A stretch of DNA of 57,712 nucleotides from Aestuariivita sp. (GTDB lineage Bacteria; Pseudomonadota; Alphaproteobacteria; Rhodobacterales; Rhodobacteraceae): assembly GCF_021404545.1 (NCBI RefSeq), contig NZ_JAAWWD010000012.1, positions 1 to 57,712 on the forward strand. The letters are read 5' to 3'. Under the pieces are notes generated by a model that searched no databases, had not been told where the DNA came from, and saw only the letters and a list, made by a program, of their open reading frames with translations. Both the position numbers and the translations under genes were made by a program. This document shows positions 8,043 to 16,714 of the stretch, one piece after another (within the stretch, counting starts at the first letter, position 1; each line of letters starts with the position of its first letter).

Positions 8043-9479
8043 ATGCGGAGGTTACGCGCATTCCTGACCCCCAATTACGCCCAGAAACTGTCGTTGCTGG
8101 CGGCGATTCCCCTGATTATCGCCGCCACGCTGATCGCGGTTCTGGTCGCCTATCAGTCCAGGGTGCTGGCCAACCGCGAAATCGAAGCGCTTCAGGAACA
8201 GCTCATCGAAGCCAAAAAGGCCGAGCTGAGAAACTATGTCACCCAGGCGCGCAACGGCTTCTATTTCATCTATGGACGCGCGCCCCACGATGACGACATT
8301 GCCAAGGATCAGGTTGCCCAGATCCTTGCCGCGATGATCTACGGTATCGACGGATCCTTCTTTGTCTACGATTACGACGGCACCAATCTGGTCAATCCAC
8401 GTCATACCGATCTGATCGGCGGAAACTGGGCCGGTCTGACCGACACCGCGGGCACGCCCGTGGTCGATGAGCTGATCCGCCTGGCGCGCGAGGGGTCCGG
8501 GTATCACAGCTTTTTGTGGACCAAACCTTCCACCGGTGAAGAGGCGCAGATGATCGCCTATGTCCTGGGCTTGCAGGACTGGCGGTGGGCCGTGGGCACA
8601 GGTGTCTTCATCGACGATATTCTGGCCACGGTTGCCGCCCAGCGGGCCGAGGTCGAGGCCCGCGTTCAGACCACCTTTGTCTCGATCGGGGCGATCACGC
8701 TGGTCGCGCTTTTGGTTGTGTTCGCCTCGGGCATGGTGCTCAACATCCGCGAACGTCGTCTGGCCGATGCCAAGCTCAAGGAACTGACCCAGCGCGTCTT
8801 TGATGCGCAGGAAGAGGAACGCGGTCGGGTTGCGCGCGAGCTGCATGACGGGATCAGCCAGATCCTGGTGGGCATCCGCTATGCGCTGGACAACGCGCGC
8901 CGCCGGTTCCAACGCGGTGACGACCGCGCCGAGGAGGCGCTGGAGAACGGCATCGAGACCCTGGGTCAGGCCATCCAAGAGGTCCGCCGGATCAGCCGCG
9001 ATTTGCGCCCCGGCGTGCTGGACGATCTGGGCCTCGGCCCCGCGCTCAAGTCGCTGACCGACGATTTCAGCACCCGGACCGGGATCGATGTGGATTTCAC
9101 GACGGTCGTGTTCCGCAACCGCCTGGACCAGGATGCCAAGATCGCACTCTATCGTATCGCACAGGAAGCCTTGACAAATATTGAACGGCACGCCGGCGCC
9201 ACCCAGGTGTCGATCGACCTTCGCGGGCACACGTCCGGCGCCACCCTCAGGATCAGCGACAATGGCCGGGGCCTGCCAGACCACCATCACCCCCGCGCCG
9301 GACTTGGGTTGCGCAATATGCAGGAACGCATCGAACAGCTTGACGGTAGCCTCAGGATCCTGTCCACCAAGCCCGCGCGCGGACAGCGCGGCGGAATGGT
9401 GATCGAGGCCCGCGTGCCACTGACCCATCTGCTGCCGCCGGACGAGCATGCGCAATCCGATTGGGAGGCCCAGGCATGA
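8043..9479 (+). CDS. Cache-domain sensor histidine kinase (NarL/UhpB-type)
   Basis: Membrane sensor of a two-component system. A first transmembrane helix spans about residues 16-37. A periplasmic domain at about 40-205 resembles the single Cache fold that binds small organic acids. A second helix spans about 211-233. The HisKA_3 dimerisation domain has phospho-acceptor H268 in ARELHDG, and the ATPase domain has an N-box ALTNIERHAGA and G-boxes DNGRGLPD and GLGLRNMQERI. The stop overlaps the start of the response-regulator gene by ATGA, showing translational coupling. The divergent arrangement with a TRAP operon suggests that it senses the transported acid or a related one. The ligand is unknown. 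Confidence 0.9.
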   Translation: MRRLRAFLTPNYAQKLSLLAAIPLIIAATLIAVLVAYQSRVLANREIEALQEQLIEAKKAELRNYVTQARNGFYFIYGRAPHDDDIAKDQVAQILAAMIYGIDGSFFVYDYDGTNLVNPRHTDLIGGNWAGLTDTAGTPVVDELIRLAREGSGYHSFLWTKPSTGEEAQMIAYVLGLQDWRWAVGTGVFIDDILATVAAQRAEVEARVQTTFVSIGAITLVALLVVFASGMVLNIRERRLADAKLKELTQRVFDAQEEERGRVARELHDGISQILVGIRYALDNARRRFQRGDDRAEEALENGIETLGQAIQEVRRISRDLRPGVLDDLGLGPALKSLTDDFSTRTGIDVDFTTVVFRNRLDQDAKIALYRIAQEALTNIERHAGATQVSIDLRGHTSGATLRISDNGRGLPDHHHPRAGLGLRNMQERIEQLDGSLRILSTKPARGQRGGMVIEARVPLTHLLPPDEHAQSDWEAQA

Positions 9480-10129
9480 CCGCAGCCATCAAACCGCCGG
9501 TCAAGGTGATGATCGTCGATGACCACCCGATGGTGGCCGAAGGGATTCAGTCGATCCTTGAGACCTATGACGATATCATGATCGTGGGCACGCTGGGCAA
9601 TGGTCAAGAGGCCGTTGACCAGATCGACACCCTCGCCCCGGATGTGATCCTGATGGATCTCAACATGCCGCGACTGGGGGGGCTCTCGGCCACCGAGATC
9701 CTGCTTGAAAAACGGCCCGGCACCCGCATCCTGATCCTGTCGATGCATGACAGTCCCGAATACATCTCAAGCGCGCTCAGCCATGGCGCGATGGGCTATG
9801 TGCTCAAGGACGTGCCCACCGACGAGATCAAACAGGCCATCGACACAGTGATGGGGGGTCGGCGCTATCTGTGCACCGGGGCCGAAGGATCGCTCAAACC
9901 CAAGGAAGGCGCGCGCGAGGCGCTCACCGGGCGCGAGCAGACCATTCTTTTGCAACTGGCGCAGGGCAAATCCAACAAGGACGTTGCCGAAGCGCTCGAT
10001 ATCTCGGTGCGTACGGTGGAAACCCATCGCAAGAACATCAAGCGCAAGCTTGGCATTTCTTCGACCGCCGGCCTGACACGCTATGCGTTGGAGCATGGCG
10101 TGCTCCAAGGGACCGGCACCGGATTCTGA
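9476..10129 (+). CDS. LuxR/FixJ-type response regulator
   Basis: Cytoplasmic DNA-binding partner of the preceding kinase, 217 residues. The receiver domain has acidic pocket residues D15/D16, phospho-acceptor D61 in VILMDLNMP and a conserved Lys in GYVLKDV. The C-terminal GerE-type HTH runs from LTGREQTILLQLAQGKSNK through ISVRTVETHRKNIKRKLG. The start is taken at ATG 9476, which overlaps the kinase stop; an in-frame upstream GTG-type start would add MGGPG within the kinase gene and is less likely. The probable target is the divergent dctPQM promoter, by position only. Confidence 0.92.
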   Translation: MTAAIKPPVKVMIVDDHPMVAEGIQSILETYDDIMIVGTLGNGQEAVDQIDTLAPDVILMDLNMPRLGGLSATEILLEKRPGTRILILSMHDSPEYISSALSHGAMGYVLKDVPTDEIKQAIDTVMGGRRYLCTGAEGSLKPKEGAREALTGREQTILLQLAQGKSNKDVAEALDISVRTVETHRKNIKRKLGISSTAGLTRYALEHGVLQGTGTGF

Positions 10130-10322
10130 CGCGGATTTCAGGCGGCATCCGGATGCGTTCGGGCAGGAAGGCCATCGGTCTCCTCAGGCACAATTCCTGT
10201 CCTAAACGAACGGTCGCGCCGACCGCCCGTGATCTGTCGCATTTTAAGAAGCGATAAACGCCTTGTTAGGGGCTCTGAGCCTAGGTTGCGGCCAGATGGA
10301 TCGCATTCAAAGGGGCACCCGT

Positions 10323-12440
10323 ATGAAACTGCGTATTTTGATGATGCTGATAATCGGCCCACTTCTTGCACTGGCCGGTTTCTTCCTGTGGCTGGATCTA
10401 TCCGAATTCCGGGAAGCCATTAAGAATGGCGAACACACCCAATCCGTAGCCGCGGAAATGAGTGCAGTGTCTGAATTGACGCATCAACTGCAAAAGGAAC
10501 GCGGATATTCTGCGGGGTTTGTCGCTGCCAATGGAACGAATCTCCGCGAAGATCTTGCCAGACAACGAGGTGCGACCGATCAGACAGTGGACCGGATATG
10601 GCAGAGTCTGTCGCATATCGGGGAGCATGACCCGGCGCTTTTGTCACGGTTGCGCGACAAGATGGATCGGGTGGAGGCGCAACGCGCGCAGGTTGACAAC
10701 CTGTCGGTCACCGTTGCGCAAACGGTCACCTTCTACACCGATCTGATCGACACACTGCTCAACACGATGAAGGCAGACACACTTGAGATCGAAGAGCCGT
10801 CGGTCCGGTCCTTGGCGCGCGCAGCGATGCTGTTCGGACGGGCCAAGGAATATGCCGGGCTGGAACGGGCCGCCGGGGCTACGGGATTGGCGGCAGAGCA
10901 GTTCTCACACGGCATCTATGGTCGGTTTTTGGGACTGGGCGCGTCGCAGACAACAGCGCTCGATCTGGTTGCGATCGAATTGGCCGACCGTCAAGCGCTG
11001 AACGATCTCTATCGCCAATCGGCCTTTCTACAGGTCGAATCGATGCGCGATGCGATCGCTGCGGCAATGGCGGGTGATCGGATCGTGGACTTTGGCGCGG
11101 CTCAATGGTTCGAGACCTCCACCCGCTGGATCGACAGCCTGTACGAGATCGAGGGTGATCTGATCAATCAGATAAAGACCGAGACCAAAAACCTGCTGCA
11201 GGAGGCGCGCAAGAAATTGCGCGACGAGTTGATCTATAGCATCAGCATCGCGTTTGTCGTCGTACTGCTGGCGGTGGCGAGTTTCGAGTATCTGATTTTC
11301 CGGGTCAAACGCCTGACCCGCGCAATGAAGCAGTTCACGGAAGGCAAGTTCGACGTCTGGATCCCTGGTATCGACGGCCGGGACGAGGTGGGCAGAATGG
11401 CCCGAGCTGTCTATGAATTCAAACAGGAAACCCTGGCGATGCGCCGGGCAGCGGCCGAAGAGAAGGCCAATGACGAGGCTTTGATCCTGGGCAAGGCGCA
11501 AAGGGTGGTGGAACTGGTCACCGAAGGGCTTGCCGCTTTGGCGCAGGCCGACCTGACCCAGCATTTCGAGGATCCTCTTGCGCCCGAATACGATGCGATC
11601 CGCAACGATTTCAACGCAGCAACGGCACGGTTGCGCAATGTGATGGCGGCGATTTCGGAAACGGCGGTCGATCTGGATGAACGCGCGGAAAACCTGATGC
11701 GGTCCTCCCGCGATTTGGGAACCCGCACGACCGAGCAGGTGGAAACGATCGCCTCCACCAACGAACGGGTCTCCAAGCTTTCGGCGGAGGTAGCCGATTA
11801 CGCCTCCCATGTTCGCGACGCGTCGCATCGCGCAAGTCTGGCCAAGAACACCGCCGACAAATCGGGCGAGGTTGTGCGATCAGCCGTTGATGCGATGGAC
11901 CGTATCGCCTCCTCTTCCAAAGAGATCGGCCGCATTATCTCGATCATCGAGGATATTACCTTCCAGACCAATCTCTTGGCGCTCAATGCCGGTGTCGAAG
12001 CGGCACGCGCCGGCGAAAGCGGGCGAGGCTTTGCCGTGGTTGCGTCCGAAGTGCGGGAGCTGGCCAAACGGTCCAGCGCCGCCACACAAGAGATCAAGAC
12101 GCTGATTGATGACAGCAGCACCAATGTGGCCGAAGGCGTTGGACTGGTCGGCGAGGCTGGACGCTCTCTTGAAGAGATCTTCGGCGAGATCGCCCAGATT
12201 GACGATGTTCTGGGACAAGTGGCCCAGGGGTCCATCAGTCAGGCCGATGATCTGCGCGACATCGCGCAGGAGGTGACCCGCCTCAACGATCTGGCCAACC
12301 GCAATATGGATGTTGTCGAAGCATCCGGAGACACCTCGCAGGAAACCGCGCAAATCTCAAAACAGATGACACATCTGGTCAGCGATTTCCGCCTCGGTTC
12401 GGGCGAGGATCAAAGACATCTGTCCGCGCGGGTCGCCTGA
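10323..12440 (+). CDS. Methyl-accepting chemotaxis protein with nitrate/nitrite-sensing (NIT-like) domain
   Basis: Inner-membrane chemoreceptor of 705 residues. Transmembrane helix 1 is at about 7-27. A largely helical periplasmic domain contains ELTHQLQKERGYSAGFVA, the hallmark start of NIT domains, then transmembrane helix 2 at about 305-326 and a HAMP region. The signalling hairpin FQTNLLALNAGVEAARAG is at about 545-575. ATG 10323 is preferred over an earlier in-frame start at 10263 because an AAAGGGG ribosome-binding site lies about 8 nt upstream and the signal-anchor helix then begins at residue 7. The gene is monocistronic and followed by a hairpin terminator. Nitrate or nitrite as ligand is a family-based guess. 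Confidence 0.9.
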   Translation: MKLRILMMLIIGPLLALAGFFLWLDLSEFREAIKNGEHTQSVAAEMSAVSELTHQLQKERGYSAGFVAANGTNLREDLARQRGATDQTVDRIWQSLSHIGEHDPALLSRLRDKMDRVEAQRAQVDNLSVTVAQTVTFYTDLIDTLLNTMKADTLEIEEPSVRSLARAAMLFGRAKEYAGLERAAGATGLAAEQFSHGIYGRFLGLGASQTTALDLVAIELADRQALNDLYRQSAFLQVESMRDAIAAAMAGDRIVDFGAAQWFETSTRWIDSLYEIEGDLINQIKTETKNLLQEARKKLRDELIYSISIAFVVVLLAVASFEYLIFRVKRLTRAMKQFTEGKFDVWIPGIDGRDEVGRMARAVYEFKQETLAMRRAAAEEKANDEALILGKAQRVVELVTEGLAALAQADLTQHFEDPLAPEYDAIRNDFNAATARLRNVMAAISETAVDLDERAENLMRSSRDLGTRTTEQVETIASTNERVSKLSAEVADYASHVRDASHRASLAKNTADKSGEVVRSAVDAMDRIASSSKEIGRIISIIEDITFQTNLLALNAGVEAARAGESGRGFAVVASEVRELAKRSSAATQEIKTLIDDSSTNVAEGVGLVGEAGRSLEEIFGEIAQIDDVLGQVAQGSISQADDLRDIAQEVTRLNDLANRNMDVVEASGDTSQETAQISKQMTHLVSDFRLGSGEDQRHLSARVA

Positions 12441-12508
12441 CCTGCCGGCAGCACCTTGCCCGACGCGGCGCACTCCCGCGCTTTGGCCACGACACAACAG
12501 ACCCTGAA

Positions 12509-12543
12509 GCCAAGACCGCGCTACACAGCTCGGTCTTGGCCCG
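12509..12543 (+). terminator. Hairpin terminator downstream of the chemoreceptor gene
   Basis: A perfect 10-bp stem has GCCAAGACCG at 12509-12518 and CGGTCTTGGC at 12531-12540 with a 12-nt loop. It is followed by CCGTTT, a short T-run, so strength is uncertain. It lies about 70 bp after the chemoreceptor stop. Confidence 0.65.
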
Positions 12544-12688
12544 TTTAGGAGCCGGGCATCGTCCAACCTTTGGTCAATGTGCCGCAGAACCCCATCTCAG
12601 ATTGCAGTTGTTTCTCTTTACAGCCCAAAACGCGCAACTTCTGCAAAGAAATCCCTGCGGCCACCGATGTTTTTTTCTTGATTGACTG

Positions 12689-12717
12689 TTGACGCCCTCC
12701 GCGCGCGCTCATAATGT
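12689..12717 (+). promoter_or_regulatory. Sigma70-type promoter of the ilvIH operon
   Basis: TTGACG at 12689-12694 and TAATGT at 12712-12717 are separated by exactly 17 bp. Transcription would start at about 12724, roughly 20 nt before the leader-peptide ATG and about 155 nt before ilvI. Confidence 0.75.
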
Positions 12718-12743
12718 CCGCGTCAGCGTAAAGGAGCTACGGT

Positions 12744-12791
12744 ATGACCCGGCTAATCGTCATTGTAAGGAACACGCGCATGGGCCGGTAA
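12744..12791 (+). CDS. ilvL: ilv leader peptide (attenuator ORF)
   Basis: A 15-codon ORF encodes MTRLIVIVRNTRMGR and ends at TAA 12789-12791. AAGGAG is correctly spaced upstream of the ATG. Five consecutive codons specify Leu, Ile, Val, Ile and Val, the branched-chain amino acids whose synthesis starts with the enzyme encoded downstream. The last codons form one arm of a hairpin that competes with a terminator. Ribosome stalling on the Leu/Ile/Val codons when charged tRNAs are scarce would let the operon be transcribed. The peptide itself need have no function. Confidence 0.85.
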   Translation: MTRLIVIVRNTRMGR

Positions 12792-12845
12792 CGGTTGACC
12801 ATACTCAGACCCATGCGCCTCCGACTGACCATCGGGGGCTTTTTT
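12776..12845 (+). promoter_or_regulatory. Transcription attenuator of ilvIH (antiterminator and terminator)
   Basis: Antiterminator: GCGCATGGG at 12776-12784, inside the leader ORF, pairs perfectly with CCCATGCGC at 12810-12818. Terminator: GCCTCCGA at 12817-12824 pairs with TCGGGGGC at 12832-12839 (one G-U), followed by six T at 12840-12845. The two structures share 12817-12818 and abut, so they should exclude each other. A ribosome that reaches the leader stop codon covers the first antiterminator arm and favours termination. One stalled upstream on Leu/Ile/Val codons leaves it free and favours read-through into ilvI. Confidence 0.82.
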
Positions 12846-12879
12846 ATGCGCTACAGCGGATCTCAATCGGAGACATGAG

Positions 12880-14634
12880 ATGAACAAGGACATGACCGGA
12901 GCGAAAATGGTGGTTCAAGCCCTCAGGGATCAGGGCGTGGACACGGTATTCGGGTATCCCGGTGGCGCCGTTCTACCGATTTATGACGAGATCTTTCAGC
13001 AAAATGACATTCGCCACATCCTGGTGCGCCACGAGCAAGGTGCGGTGCATGCCGCCGAAGGTTATGCGCGATCCACCGGAAAACCCGGCGTTGTTCTGGT
13101 GACATCCGGCCCCGGTGCGACAAATGCTGTGACCGGCCTGACCGACGCGTTGATGGATTCCATCCCGATCATCGTGCTGACTGGCCAAGTGCCCACCTTC
13201 ATGATCGGCTCGGACGCGTTTCAGGAGGCCGATACGGTCGGCATTACACGGCCCTGCACCAAGCATAACTGGCTGGTCAAGGAAACCGATGCCCTGCCCC
13301 GGGTCATCCACGAGGCGTTTCATGTGGCAACCGCAGGTCGCCCGGGCCCGGTTCTGGTCGACATCCCCAAGGACGTTCAGTTTGCCAATGGCACCTATCA
13401 AGGCCCCAAACCGTCGGCGTCCCATTACCAACCGCCCGTCAAAGGCGATATGGAAGAGATCACCGAACTGGTCGCGGCCATCGAAAAAGCCAAGCGCCCG
13501 ATCTTTTATACAGGCGGTGGCGTGATCAATTCCGGCCCCGCCGCCAGCCAGCTGCTGCGCGAGCTGGTTGACGCGACAGGCTTTCCGATCACCTCAACCC
13601 TTATGGGGCTGGGCGCCTATCCGGCATCGGGCAAAAACTGGGTGGGAATGCTGGGGATGCACGGTCTTTACGAGGCCAACATGGCGATGCACGATTGCGA
13701 TCTCATGATCAATATCGGCGCGCGCTTCGATGATCGGATCACCGGCCGTATCGACGCATTCAGTCCCACATCGAAAAAGGCCCATATCGATATCGATCCG
13801 TCGTCGATCAACAAGGTGATCCGCGTCGACATCCCGATTATCGGCGATGTGGCGCATGTGCTGGAGGACGTGCTCAAGGTCTGGAAGTCACGCGGTCGAA
13901 AGACCAATGGCGACGGCCTGGCGAAATGGTGGTCTCAGATCAACGACTGGCGCAAGGTGGACTGCCTGGCCTTTACGCAATCGGGCAATACGATCAAACC
14001 GCAATACGCGCTGGCCCGGCTGGAAGCGCTGACCAAGGACCGCAAGGATCGCTATATCTGCACCGAAGTGGGTCAACATCAGATGTGGGCCGCGCAGTAT
14101 CTGGGTTTTGAAGATCCCAACCTGTGGATGACCTCCGGTGGCCTGGGCACAATGGGCTATGGGTTTCCCGCCTCAATCGGCGTGCAGATGGCGCATCCCG
14201 ATGCACTGGTTATCAATGTCGCGGGCGAGGCGAGCTGGCTGATGAATATGCAGGAAATGGGCACCGCGGTGCAATACCGCCTGCCCGTCAAGCAGTTCAT
14301 CCTGAACAACGAACGCCTTGGCATGGTGCGCCAGTGGCAGGAGCTCTTGCACGGGGAACGGTACTCGCATTCCTGGTCCGACGCGCTGCCCGATTTCGTG
14401 AAACTGGCCGAGGCGTTCGGCGCCAAGGGCATTCTTTGCAAGGATCCTGACGATCTGGACGACGCAATCATGGAAATGCTGAACCATGACGGCCCGGTCA
14501 TTTTCGATTGTCTGGTTGAGAAACACGAAAACTGTTTCCCGATGATCCCGTCGGGTAAGGCTCATAATGAAATGCTGCTGGGCGAGGCCGAAACCCAAGG
14601 CGTGATCGACGCCAAGGGCTCGGTTCTAGTTTAA
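12880..14634 (+). CDS. ilvI: Acetolactate synthase large (catalytic) subunit
   Basis: ThDP- and FAD-dependent enzyme that condenses two pyruvates (or pyruvate and 2-oxobutyrate) at the first common step of valine, leucine and isoleucine synthesis; cytoplasmic. 584 residues, the usual length. Visible features are GYPGGAVLPIYDEI, catalytic Glu E52 in RHEQGAVHAAEGYARS, SGPGATNAVTGL, IGARFDDRITG and NNERLGMVRQWQELLHGERY. The ThDP-binding motif, normally GDG or GDA, reads GEA at 449-451. The large subunit is followed 13 bp later by the regulatory subunit. An attenuator precedes the gene. Confidence 0.96.
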   Translation: MNKDMTGAKMVVQALRDQGVDTVFGYPGGAVLPIYDEIFQQNDIRHILVRHEQGAVHAAEGYARSTGKPGVVLVTSGPGATNAVTGLTDALMDSIPIIVLTGQVPTFMIGSDAFQEADTVGITRPCTKHNWLVKETDALPRVIHEAFHVATAGRPGPVLVDIPKDVQFANGTYQGPKPSASHYQPPVKGDMEEITELVAAIEKAKRPIFYTGGGVINSGPAASQLLRELVDATGFPITSTLMGLGAYPASGKNWVGMLGMHGLYEANMAMHDCDLMINIGARFDDRITGRIDAFSPTSKKAHIDIDPSSINKVIRVDIPIIGDVAHVLEDVLKVWKSRGRKTNGDGLAKWWSQINDWRKVDCLAFTQSGNTIKPQYALARLEALTKDRKDRYICTEVGQHQMWAAQYLGFEDPNLWMTSGGLGTMGYGFPASIGVQMAHPDALVINVAGEASWLMNMQEMGTAVQYRLPVKQFILNNERLGMVRQWQELLHGERYSHSWSDALPDFVKLAEAFGAKGILCKDPDDLDDAIMEMLNHDGPVIFDCLVEKHENCFPMIPSGKAHNEMLLGEAETQGVIDAKGSVLV

Positions 14635-14647
14635 GAAAGGTCGGCAA

Positions 14648-15208
14648 ATGTCTGCACTAAAGATCAAAAAAGGCGCGACCAGCCATTCGGCCTATAACCT
14701 GCGCCCCACCTTTTCGGATGTGGAGGAGCGGCACACGCTGGCCGTGCTGGTCGAAAACGAGCCGGGCGTATTGGCGCGGGTGATCGGGCTGTTCTCCGGG
14801 CGCGGCTATAATATCGAAAGCCTGACGGTCGCGGAGGTTGATCACACCGGCCACTTATCGCGCATTACCATCGTAACCACCGGGACCCCCCAGGTGATCA
14901 ACCAGATAACGGCGCAGCTGGGCCGCATCGTGTCTGTGCATCAGGTGCATGACCTGACTGTCGAAGGGCGCAGCGTGGAGCGCGAGCTGGCCATGTTCAA
15001 GGTCGTCGGCGGCGGCGAGAAGCGAGTGGAGGCCCTGCGGCTTGCAGATATCTTTCGCGCCAATGTTGTCGATTCCACCCTGGAGAGTTTCATATTCGAG
15101 ATTACCGGCGCGCCAGAGAAAATTGACGCATTTGCCGATTTGATGCGACCGCTGGGACTACAAGAAATGGCGCGCACCGGCGTTGCCGCCCTTTTGAGGG
15201 GCGAATAG
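14648..15208 (+). CDS. ilvH: Acetolactate synthase small (regulatory) subunit
   Basis: Regulatory partner of IlvI that confers valine feedback control. 186 residues, slightly longer than E. coli IlvH because of about 24 extra N-terminal residues. An ACT domain starts at HTLAVLVENEPGVLARVIGL with FSGRGYNIESLTVAEVDHTG, followed by the C-terminal ALS_ss domain with ELAMFKVVG and a closing EMARTGVAALLRG. An AAAGGTCGG ribosome-binding site precedes the ATG. It is clearly in one operon with ilvI. Confidence 0.95.
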   Translation: MSALKIKKGATSHSAYNLRPTFSDVEERHTLAVLVENEPGVLARVIGLFSGRGYNIESLTVAEVDHTGHLSRITIVTTGTPQVINQITAQLGRIVSVHQVHDLTVEGRSVERELAMFKVVGGGEKRVEALRLADIFRANVVDSTLESFIFEITGAPEKIDAFADLMRPLGLQEMARTGVAALLRGE

Positions 15209-15212
15209 AACG

Positions 15213-15566
15213 TTAAGCTTGTTCTGACATTTCGGCCAGACCGCGGCATGCTGCAACCGGCTGCCTGCTGCGGAACGGAATGATCTGGGCCGAACCTTGC
15301 GGCGCCTGCTCCGGGGTACTCTCTGCGCGTTCCAAAGACGCCGAAAGGCTTAGATACAGGCCTTCTGTCACAACCTGTGGATTGTGTGCGTATCGCAAAT
15401 GCCGATCCGTCTGGATATCGAACTGCACGAGATCGCCAGTGTCGAACCCCAAGTCATCAAATGAGGCCACGTCGTTCTCTGCATAAAACGCGAGATCACC
15501 GTGGTCCTCACACCAGATGACAGCCTTTCTTTCCTGCGGATTGCTCCAAAGGACTACACCAAACAT
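15213..15566 (-). CDS. Conserved hypothetical protein, 117 residues
   Basis: Not recognised as a known family. It begins MFGVVLWSNPQERKAVIWCE, then has DHGDLAFYAE and a region rich in Asp (DDLGFDTGDLVQFDIQTD), which together could form a small beta-barrel of cold-shock type, though no RNP motif is seen. The last 40 residues look disordered (Ser/Glu/Pro/Gln). No signal peptide or membrane segment. It converges on ilvH with a 4-bp gap and diverges from an HTH regulator at 15804 across an AT-rich 237-bp region. ATG 15566 is the first start in the frame. Confidence 0.7.
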   Translation of the reverse strand: MFGVVLWSNPQERKAVIWCEDHGDLAFYAENDVASFDDLGFDTGDLVQFDIQTDRHLRYAHNPQVVTEGLYLSLSASLERAESTPEQAPQGSAQIIPFRSRQPVAACRGLAEMSEQA

Positions 15567-15803
15567 ACTATCCGACCCAACTTTCCGTATTTTTAATTAT
15601 TGAACCAAAACTGTGTCACAGGCAGTTGGAAATGCTGCGTCTGAAACTTGCATTTTGTGTCGGTTTGGGTAGTGTGTAGCCGCACAACAGCGTCACACCT
15701 GATGCTATACAGCACCAAATTCTTAGTTTTCTTAAATCGTGCCCTGTTTTCACCAAAATTTTAGGCTTCAAATAGCCCAATACCGTCGAAAAGATGTTGC
15801 GAA

Positions 15804-16601
15804 ATGACTAAAACGACCAGAACGCCGGCTGAACTCCGCAACATGTTTGGCGCAAATCTGCGCATCATGGCGCGATCCTACCCCTCAATCTCTGAACTTT
15901 CGCGTCAGCTTGGGATCAATCGGACGCAGTTTAACCGCTATCTTGCGGGCGAAAGCTTCCCCCGTCCGGATGTGTTGAACCGCATCTGTACCTTTTTCGG
16001 GGTGGATGCGCGTATCCTCCTGGATCCGGTTGACGCGCTTTCGTCCACGACTGACCCATTGACGGGCGGCTTCCTGAACGAATTTGTGGGCAAGGGTGTC
16101 TCTGAGGTCACCGAAGACTTCTTTCCAAGCGGGTTTTATCGGTTCAGCCGTCGATCCTTTGTCGACGCCGAAAGATTTGCCATGGGCTTTGTCTATGTCT
16201 TTCGACGCGACGGGACCTGTTACGTGCGCGGCTATGAACCGCGAGAGGCCATGCGGGTCCAAGGCTTTCCCTTGGGTGCGCGGGCGCGGGAGTACCGCGG
16301 GATCGTACTGCGCGAAGAAGAGGGAATCGCCTCGCTGATGTCGCGACGCGGCACGATGACCTGTTCGTTCAATTTCCTGACGCGCGTTGCGTCTTTCGAC
16401 AATAACTACTGGGTCGGTTACGTCACCCGGACGGTGCCAGAGAATGTCAGCACCAACCGCGTCGTGCGGATGGTCTATGAGTATGTCGATCTCCCTTTCC
16501 GGGAGGTGATGAGCATGGCACGCGAAACGGGGTTTATCACCCAGGACAAGCTGCCTCCGTTCCACGCGCGCCTCCTCGAGCCGTCCCGCACATTCCGGTG
16601 A
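15804..16601 (+). CDS. HTH transcriptional regulator (Cro/CI-type) with unknown sensor domain
   Basis: 265 residues. The N-terminus has a lambda-repressor-like helix-turn-helix: SISELSRQLGINRTQFNRYL followed by AGESFPRPDVLNRICTFFGV, the usual layout of XRE-family DNA-binding domains. The remaining 180 residues form a conserved-looking domain with no recognised ligand motif; it contains many Arg and aromatic residues (FYRFSRRSF, GFVYVFRRDG) and may sense a metabolite. The divergent 237-bp AT-rich region shared with the 15213-15566 gene suggests control of itself or of that gene. Target unknown. Confidence 0.8.
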   Translation: MTKTTRTPAELRNMFGANLRIMARSYPSISELSRQLGINRTQFNRYLAGESFPRPDVLNRICTFFGVDARILLDPVDALSSTTDPLTGGFLNEFVGKGVSEVTEDFFPSGFYRFSRRSFVDAERFAMGFVYVFRRDGTCYVRGYEPREAMRVQGFPLGARAREYRGIVLREEEGIASLMSRRGTMTCSFNFLTRVASFDNNYWVGYVTRTVPENVSTNRVVRMVYEYVDLPFREVMSMARETGFITQDKLPPFHARLLEPSRTFR

Positions 16602-16714
16602 ATCTGGCCGCGCCCAATGTTGTGTCGGTTGCGGTAAAGTCGCGTCGCCCTTGGGCGCGATTGGCCCATTAATCCCACCCAGACTGTCGGCATCTGCAAG
16701 AAAGGACCGTGCCG

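Noticed and set aside
8052-9455. Long minus-strand frame opposite the histidine kinase
   Set aside because: It is the shadow of a high-GC gene; the plus strand carries all kinase motifs.
11028-11828. Minus-strand 266-residue frame opposite the chemoreceptor
   Set aside because: Shadow frame with no family features; the chemoreceptor signalling domain is on the plus strand.
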